From: Oxyruncus cristatus
Taxonomy: Eukaryota > Chordata > Aves > Passeriformes > Cotingidae
Assembly (NCBI GenBank): GCA_013399855.1
Contig: VXAY01006705.1
Span: 1 to 64,000, forward strand
Reading direction: 5' to 3'
Length of the DNA stretch: 64,000 nucleotides
In this document: piece after piece, positions 24,801 to 33,800 of the stretch
Layout: each line of letters begins with the position of its first letter
Position numbering within the stretch: the stretch's first letter is position 1
Program-made: the position numbers and the translations under genes
The notes under the pieces: generated by a model
The model's database searches: none
Told to the model about the DNA's origin: nothing
Seen by the model: only the letters and a program-made list of their open reading frames with translations

Positions 24801-27800
24801 GTTCATTTTCCATAATATCTTGCACACAGGACAATGGCCCATCCATGGCATAATGGATAAGGACACAGCAAGATGCTCTGGCTTGGAAAGGACCTTCCAG
24901 CTCATCTCATTTACCACCCCCCTGCCACCTTCCACCAGAAGGTTCCTCCTCTTGGGGAAACACAGGGAAAAGCAGACAGAATTCCAGCCCCCTTGGCCAG
25001 CGTTGCAGGGGTTCATCTTAATTCTCCTTAACTACTTTCACGACCCCGGGCCTTGGCAAGGAGGAAGAGCGAAGCACATCCAGCACATTCCAGCTCCAGC
25101 AGCTCCCGGCTGACGTCACAATCGGCCCCGGGAGCTGGGAAGGGGCGCTGAGGCTGCTGGAAAAGTGGATTGAGTGGTTTAGTTATGCCGGGCACGGGCT
25201 ACAAACACGGGTTTTGCAGAGCCACTGGGGGCAGGTGCAGGGTAAAAGCCGACGTTTCCTCAAAAAAACGCCCCCAAATCCCACAATATTTATGGTTTGG
25301 GGCTTTCCAAAGGGGGAGAAAAGAGGTCATTCCCCTTCTTAGGGATTCCTGGGCTTTGAAAAGCAGCCACTGGAGCCATTAAAGGGTCCTGGACACGCTG
25401 TCCTGGAAAAAACACATTCTGTGGAATCCTTGATGGATGGATGCTTCCCAGTTCTGAGTGATTACGGAGAGGATCCAGTAAACCATCCATTCTGCTGCTC
25501 GGGCCTCATTACTAACCTCTAAATAGGTTGAATTTCACTTTAAAACATAAGAAAACAAGTTTTTCTGGTGTTTCAGAACTCATTAGATAATCCCCTCCTC
25601 CACTTCATCAGCTCCACCGACAGGCAGATAATAACAACAACTAAGAATAAACAAATAATAAAAAATAAGAATTAAGCACGTGAACAGAAATTTAACTCCA
25701 TCAGCCCTCCAAAGGACTTTTGGTTTGTTTTTTTTTTTTTTTCCTACTTGGACCCCCAGGGCCAGGAGGTGCATCTGCATTTCTACCACAAACAATGTGT
25801 GCAAGGATGATTTTACATGAATCAAACATACACAAGGGAAGATCTCGACTTGCTAAGGCCAATTTAATCGCTAAAGTGGTGAGGAGACCTATCAGGAAAA
25901 CATCAATCAATTATCAATCGTGAAGCCTCACAGGATGAGGTTCATCTGCACTTTGCAAACACAGAAAGATTGGGAAAACCCCCCTTTTTGAAGCCTGAGT
26001 TGAAATGATGGATTTCTAACACGCTGACCCCAAAAAGAGGGGGCCATTCCCAGCGGATTTCCATGGAATGATCCTCTCGGTTGGCTTTTTTTTGTCCCGT
26101 AGTTTTGTGACGACACCCAAAGAAGCTCCAACAGAAAGAGAAGTTCATCAGATCTGATTCAAGGGACCATTTCCAGAGCGCTGTGGTCTGGAGGGCACCA
26201 ATAAAACTCATTTTCCCAGTGGCCAAAAGTGACAGGATATTAAAGAAACCTTCAGCCAAGAGTTGCAGCAGCCACAGGAAACACGGAGGAGCCTTTTCCA
26301 AGGTGTTTGGCCTCAGGGACAAACGACAAACCTGTCCTGTTCCCCTTCCAGCCCAACAGCACCATGTGCTCCATGACCTCCAGCACCCTTTGTGCAAAGA
26401 CAAAGAGATCCTGATTATTTAGAAGGCCCCAAAAAAGCGCCATTTTAAATATGATTTTTCTTTTTTTTTTAACCTGAGGTGGACTGAGAGTGAACAGAAC
26501 ATCCCAACCCTGATCCCAAACTGTGGAATGCAAGGGCCAGCCTTGAGGCAGCTTCCGATGGCCATGTGTTGCCCAAATGTCTCTTAATTCCTACTTATCC
26601 TTGCTTTCTTCCAGCTCCAGAAAATCAGAGGTACCCACGGGATGACTCTTGCACAACACACAGAGTTGCTTCAGGGACAGAAAAATACATTGAAATGAAA
26701 AAAAAAAAATAATAATAAAGTGAACCTGTCAAAATTTAAGTAGATTTTAAAGCTTGGCTAACTAGCAACAAGAGGAATCAAGACTTTGCACAAATCTTAT
26801 TAAGATCCTTCATTTTACAGGAGCAAAGCCAGGAGCTAAACTTCGAAGGCTTTGCTGTACATGTGGAACACGAATTCAAAAAAGCTGAACTGATCTGTTT
26901 TCTAAAGGAAACACGGAGAAAAGGTAAAAAAGTTCTTCCTCAGGGCAAGAAAGAGGAGTTGCCTCCAACTGTTTCACTTCTATTACAGCAAATATAAATA
27001 TTCTATAAACATAAATGTAGAATGTCGCTGAAGACTGATGCTGAAGATTTATTAATCCTGCGGCAGAGGCTACAAAATCCGAGTCAGTATTTGTCATGGG
27101 CACAGGGAGAAGTTGCCTCCCTGCCTTTGAATCCATGTGTGTCACGTGGCAGTGACACAAATCCCCGGAAATAAAGGCATTACCTTGCTGTGAATTCTAA
27201 TTATTTCACACTGGGATTTCCCCTGTTTCACTCTGGGCAACAATCACGGCTCGAGAAGTTCACTGGGCACATTTTAATCTCATTTTTCTCTTCCACAACC
27301 TTAAAGATGACCAACCTTTTGTCCTGCACTGCTTTAAAGGGGGTGTTTTCATCACCTAAAAAAACCCAATACATCAGCAGCCTCTGCTCTTACACAAGCA
27401 AACAGAGGCAGGAACGTCCTCTAGATCTCAGGGAATAAAACCCACTTCCAAGCCTTGGAATCCCTCTCAAAAGCACTTAAGAAGGGAAACGAAACTTGAC
27501 TGCCCCCGTGTATGAACGTGGTGCCCAAGAGCACCACGAGAGCTGGGACGAGGCTCAGAATTTCCATCAGAGCCCCAGTCTGCAGGAAGTTTAACTTGGC
27601 CAGGAATATCTGCCTGGGGCTAAAACTCCTCTTATAAGCCCTGCCTCCAAGTGCCAGCAATTTAAAAAGTTTGCTTGGATTCCAGCCAAGGAAGAGCTGT
27701 AAATCCGTCACCTTGTGGGGAAGACGTGCTGATGTCAGTGGGCCCAGAGACTCCTGCTACACTTGGGGTCCTGCCTCTTGGGTTTTTTCCTTTATAATAG

Positions 27801-30800
27801 TAAATACGAAAAACCCCAACAGCTTTCCAGGGAAGATCGTGAGGAATAAGGAGAAAGCCCAGGGCAGGGGGTTGGAAAGGGATGAGCTTTAAGGTCCCTC
27901 CCAACCCGAGCCATTCTGGGGTTCTGGGAACTTGGAAGAAACAAATCTTTTTCCTGGAGTACCCAACATATCAGCACCCAGGAATAAAATCTGGAAAATG
28001 AAATAAATTGAGACATTTAATAAATAACCAACCAACCAACTGACCAGACAACCATCTGTTCTGTGCCGTTACAGCCCTAAAACTTATTATCTACCTACCT
28101 TTTCAATCAAAACCTTTCCAAGGAGGCTCCCAAATCATCCTAAATGCAACACTTCCAATATTCCTATATTTTCCACCACTAACCTCATTATCTGGCTGGC
28201 AGTTGCTGTCTTTAGCTGGCCTCTGTGTTTTCCTAAGCGTGGATTCCTCGGGATCTGTGGGCTGCAAAAGGAACGAGCTGGTTTAGATTCCGTGGGCTGA
28301 GATTTACCCAAATTAAGCTCCCCCCTAACAGAAGCATCTTTGATGTCCAACAATCCTGAATTTCTGCCGTGAAGAGAGCAGGAGAATAGGAATTATTTAG
28401 GGGAGAAAGAGAAGATAAGAAGGACAACAAAAGGCAATGAAGAGATGGCTCTTAAGGAAGTTTAGGATTTAGAATCCCAGAATGGTTTGGGTTAGAAGGG
28501 ACCTGCAAGCTCATCTTGTTCCAACTGACTTCACACTGAGGCCTTCCAGGACCTGAAGGGGCTGACAAAAAAGAGGGAGAGGGGCTCTGGACAAGGGATG
28601 CAGGGACAGGACACAGGGAATGGTTTCCCACTGCCAGAGGACAGGGTTAGGTGGGATATTGGGAAGGAATTGTTGGCTTGGGAGGGTGGGGAGGCCCTGG
28701 CCCAGGTTGCCCAGAGAAGCTGTGGCTGCCCCTGGATCCCTGAAAGTGTCCAAGGCCAGGCTGAAGCAACCTGGGCTGGTGGAAGGTGTCCCTGCCCATG
28801 GCAGGGGGTGGGACTGGATGGTGTTGAAGTCACCCCAAGACTCCAGATGGGCTTCCAATTAAAAAAAAAAAAAACAAACCAAAAAACAAAAAGCCCAGCA
28901 GTTTAATCTAGAAAGTCAGAAAAAAAATAACACAGAAGTGCAACTCCAGCCTTTGTGTCCTCCTCCCGAATCCACCCCAGAACCTTCCCCTCAGGAGAGG
29001 AACTGCTGCTGCAGGGAGGATTGAATTGCTAAAGGAGCAGAAATACAGACATGGGGAACAACCACAGCACAGGCCAAGTTCTTCTCTGCAGTGTCATTCC
29101 CCTTACCTTTCTCTCTGCTTTCTCCTTCCCCCGTTCCCAGAGATGCTCCTCATCCTTTTCCTTGTCCCTGCGCCTGTCCCGGTCTCTTCCTCTCTCTCTG
29201 TCCTTCTCTCCTTCCCTGTCCCTGACCTTCTCTTTGCCTCTTCCTTTCACTCTGTCCTTTTCTCTTCCTCCTTCATGTTTTTTTTCTCTGTCCTGTCCTT
29301 TCTCGTGCTCCAGACCATCTTCTGCATCTCCTTTTCCTTTGCTTCTGTCGGGTTCTCTTCCTTGCTTGGTTGTTTTCTTGCTCCTTTCCCTTTCTCGTTT
29401 TTCTCCTTCCCTCGAGGTCTCACGTTCAGGTTCTTTGTGCCTCTCTTTATTATCCTTCTGCTTCTCACCTTCCTTCTCTCTTTCTCTGCCCTCTTTGGGT
29501 TTGCTGTCTCTGCTTGAGCTTCTGTCTTTGATTTCAGGGTCTCTCCTGCTCTAAAACGAAAGCCAACACTCCAAATTAATTCCAGTGTCACTCGGTGACT
29601 TTACACAGACAAAAAATACAAGTTAGAAAAACCCAACCAAATAAATAATAATACCCTCCAAAGACAACAACAAAAGCAAATTCTACCTCTTTATCCCTAT
29701 GGCTTTTTGGTTCCTCTGGGTTGGACTCTCTGCTTTCTTTCTCTCGAGGTTTGGAGGATGGAGGTTTCCCTTTAGGATCAGCTCTTTCCCCAGCTAAGAC
29801 CCTTTTCACAGCAGCATCACTGGAGAGCTGCAAGGAGCAGAAAAACATCAGGGAAATGAGGGAATTCTTTTAGGAAATGTCTCCTTGCTTTCCTGACCCT
29901 GTGATCAACATGGCCTGGGGGTTGGGGTTTTCTTCTGGGTTTGCTGCTGCTGTTGTTATAAATAAAGCTCTTTTTTTTACCCCTTCACGGAATCAATCAG
30001 AGGAAAAGACCTCTGAGACCACTGACTTCTTTTTCAGGAGCTCTTTTATAGCAAACACCTCCCTTTAAGGTCCTAATTAATTAATTCTTGTCATAATTCC
30101 ATTAAGTGAACCAGAACTATAGAAACTTATGGTGCTTTTTTTTTTTTTAGTGTGTTACAGTTCTCATTGCAACTGCTCCAGTGTATTTCAAAATGATGAA
30201 AAGCCTGTCAAATGCTCATACCAGGGCTGTGAGATTGGTTAAATATTCTTAAAATCACCCAGTGTTGGATCTGCAGCCACTCTCAGGCCACTCCACTGCC
30301 ACCCAATGCTTGTTGTCTCAGCAGCAACCAAAAAAAAACCCATCCCATTTCCAGGGAATTTTCCTTCCCAAAACAGGAATAGCTTTGTGATCACCCCACT
30401 GAGGTTGACTCCTGATTCTCTCCTGGTTTGTAAATGCATATATTTATCAATATTCCCCTTCCCTGATCTCAATTCATAAGGAATTAACACAGCTAAGGAA
30501 AACAAAATAACTTCAATTCTTAGCAGGCGAAGATAATGCAAAGCAAACTGCCAGGCACCCTGTAAACACTGTAATATTTCATTGCTAAATGGACACAATT
30601 TCTTCACAGTCATTAATTCAGGGGGCTCTGAAATACCTTTGTTTTGAAGGGTATTTTTGAAGGGTTTTGAAACACCTTTGTACTTCAAAAATCTCTGCAA
30701 CACTTTCAAGCAAAGAATCGCCATTACTTTTAATTTAAGAATTATTTTAACAGGAGTAATTCCCTGCAAGAATGTAAAAATTCAATGTAAGAGCTGCCCC

Positions 30801-33800
30801 TGCATTTGTTTTCAACCACTTATCAAATATCTCCTTTGCTGCATTTCCGTATTCAAAAAAAGGCCCAGTGGAAGAACGACTTTCATTCCAGAACTAAGAG
30901 ATTTGACTGATATTTTAAAGCAGAGAAAGTCCGAGGTGGCAGCACCTGGACATGTAATTATTGTGTCCACATCCCAGAGTTTTAAAGCTTCTGAAGCTTC
31001 ATTTTGTGCTTCAAATCTAACTAATGGTATTAAATGGCCAACGAATAAAGTGACAAACAAACAACACAGGCAAAAATCACTAATGTTGACAACGCATTTG
31101 TGTGGGGCTCAAACTCTGCTGAGTCTCACGTGCTTTCTATCCGTTGTCACTCTCGCTGTCCAAGTGGTGACCAGACATTTCTGTCGTGCAATTTGCAACA
31201 GGTGGGTGGAAATCAGGAGCCCTGGCATCTCCACCAGTGCCCATTCCCAGCCGGACGTGGCCCGGAGCTTCCCAACCCTCCGCCCGGCCAATCCAGGGCT
31301 TAACCCAGCAAAGATCCACCTCTCCAAGCCCTGGGCTGCCAGCTCTTCCAGGAGAATGCCGTGGGAAACGTTCCCAAACTTGGCATTTGGGAAATAAAAA
31401 GGAACATTCCCCGGGTTTTCACACACCGACCCTCAGATAACGGACTGGCCGAGTCCTCTCCCTTCTGCCGTGGTTGTATTTGGAATGGATTCCTTATTTC
31501 TTGGCTGAGGCTTNNNNNNNNNNNNNNNNNNNNNNNNNNNNNNNNNNNNNNNNNNNNNNNNNNNNNNNNNNNNNNNNNNNNNNNNNNNNNNNNNNNNNNN
31601 NNNNNNNNNNNNNNNNNNNNNNNNNNNNNNNNNNNNAGGACAGAGAAAGGTTTTGAAATCCAGCGGGGGAGTGCAGCATTTTCATCCCTGTATCCTACGG
31701 GATAACGAACACAGGGATGGCTCCAGAAAACACGGACCGCCGTGGTTTATGTGCTGTATCGAACGGAACCCCAGCCTGCCCAGATCCCTCGGCGGAGCTT
31801 CCCAACCCTCCGGCACATCACCATCCCAACAACCGGGCGTCCACGACCCTCCTGAGGGCGCCCTCGATGCCCTGGGCCGTCACTAAATAGCAAATGAAGC
31901 GCTCAGACCTCACTGTGTGTACAACAGGCAATTCCTGCTGTCCCACCTTGTTCAAACAACACTTCCCAATGGCTTGAAGGAATTCATTGGTCTTTTCCGG
32001 CTCGTGTCCAGCCACGACTCGTACTGGTTTCACTGCCAGCGGCTCCCCTGTCACCATCACCACCACATCGATGGCCTTCTGAAGGAAGCTGATTTTGGAA
32101 TCTTTATCCTGGCGAAAGAGCAAGTCACAGATATTTTCATCTCCACGATGAGCAGACGCGCCTGGGGTTCAGGGCTGTACTTCGCAACCTGCCCCAGGGG
32201 CCCTTCCATGGAGACGACATCATGGAAAAGCAGAAGTAAAAAAAAAAAACCAAATAAACAAATTCAAACTTCATTGGAGGGTTTCTGGCCCAGAGAATGA
32301 AATCCTGGTGTGAAGGAGAAAATCCAGCGGGGTTTTATTAATAAAATGTAACAAAATGCTCCCTCCCTTCAGAAATAAAAAGGAAGGGAAAAAATGCAGC
32401 AACCTCCTATTAAATAGTTGTGCATCCTTCCTGAAATCTAATAATTTATGGAAGGAGACAGGACATTATTTCTAAACCAAACATGTTTTCAAATAAAGAC
32501 CCAAACTTTCCTCCTCCCTCCTCACCATTTCCAGGAGTTATCTGTGTGTTCTGTCCATGTAAGAAATCCTCATGGACCATACAAATTATACATATATATA
32601 TATATATATATACACACACAAAATATTTGTTAAGATTATGTAAAAGATTATATAAAAGATGATATAAAAATTGACAAGATCAAGCCTGATGTCCAATATC
32701 TGCATTTATAAGACAATATTTTACTAGCCCTTAAAAGATGCACCTCCCTGACAAGCACAGAGTGCCACCCAATGCAGCTGGTGCAGGAGGTGCATTTCTT
32801 CCAGAGAAACCCCAACAATTAAGGAATCCAACTGATTTCAACCCTCCTGTTGATCACTCGGATAAAAATGACTCTCCTGATCTACCACTCCAACAGAAAT
32901 CCCAGCAGGGAAGCAGCCAAGTGCTCCTCCTGAGCAGTGGGTTTGGGGTGGGGAACACAACCTGGAGACATTTTCCCCCACGCTCCAGGATTTGGATCTC
33001 CCCTGCCCGAACTCTGGAAAACCATCTCATGGACCGGGGAAAGAAACTCTCGGGGAGGTGCAACTTCACTTCTGGCACAGGGTGGAGATACAAAGTCCTG
33101 CTCAGGAGCTGCTGGGAAACGGATGAACAAGGACAGTGCCAGCAAAAAACGACAATCCACTTACAAATAATTTCCTTTTAGTTCTCCTGACAACTCTAAG
33201 AACAGTCACAGAAATAAATGCACACGTCAGAGCAATAACTGCCTGCAATAAGTGCCTCAAACACGCAAGAAGTGGCTGGAGGGGGCAGAAATTGGGCTCC
33301 CAGACCCGGTATTTCAGTTGCTACATTAAACAAACACCAAGGGATGCAGCTGCCTAAATAGCAACAACCAAACACTGCCTCCTTTGCCAGGAACCAGCAA
33401 TTCCAAATCAACTGGGGAGCTGGAGAACTCAGGGAGCTCAGCCAAGAGCCAAGCAGAAAGATTGAAGTCACCCTTGTACTTCAGAAAAGCAGTTTTCAGG
33501 GATAATATTCACCTCCTCTCTCAGCAATGAGCCATTTTTACACCGCAATAAAGCCACTGTGGAATGCAGCCCTTAGAGAAATGCCTCAGCAAGTCCTGGG
33601 ATACTGAACAGGAATATTTCACGGATATATTTATGTACCCTATATATGTGTGTGCACAGACACAAATATATAAAGCAATAAAGCCACAGACTCCACTGAG
33701 AGACCACAAGACTCTTCAAAGCTGCCGGTGGATTTCTAGGGATTGTGATCTCTTATCAATTTATCCCTCATTATTGATCAATTATTTATTATCAATTCCT

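Noticed and set aside
24768..24844. Two copies of TTCCATAATATCTTGCACAC considered as a possible array or CRISPR-like repeat
   Set aside because: Only two tandem copies in a eukaryotic intron; a simple duplication.
29026..29554. Long plus-strand open frames rich in Ser, Phe, Leu and Pro
   Set aside because: They are antisense shadows of the purine-rich TRAF3IP1 exon 5 (29107-29550).
30945..31195. Open frame considered as a remnant of a coding transposon
   Set aside because: No transposase, reverse transcriptase or integrase motif is visible; the similarity to 34830-35085 is at the DNA level only.
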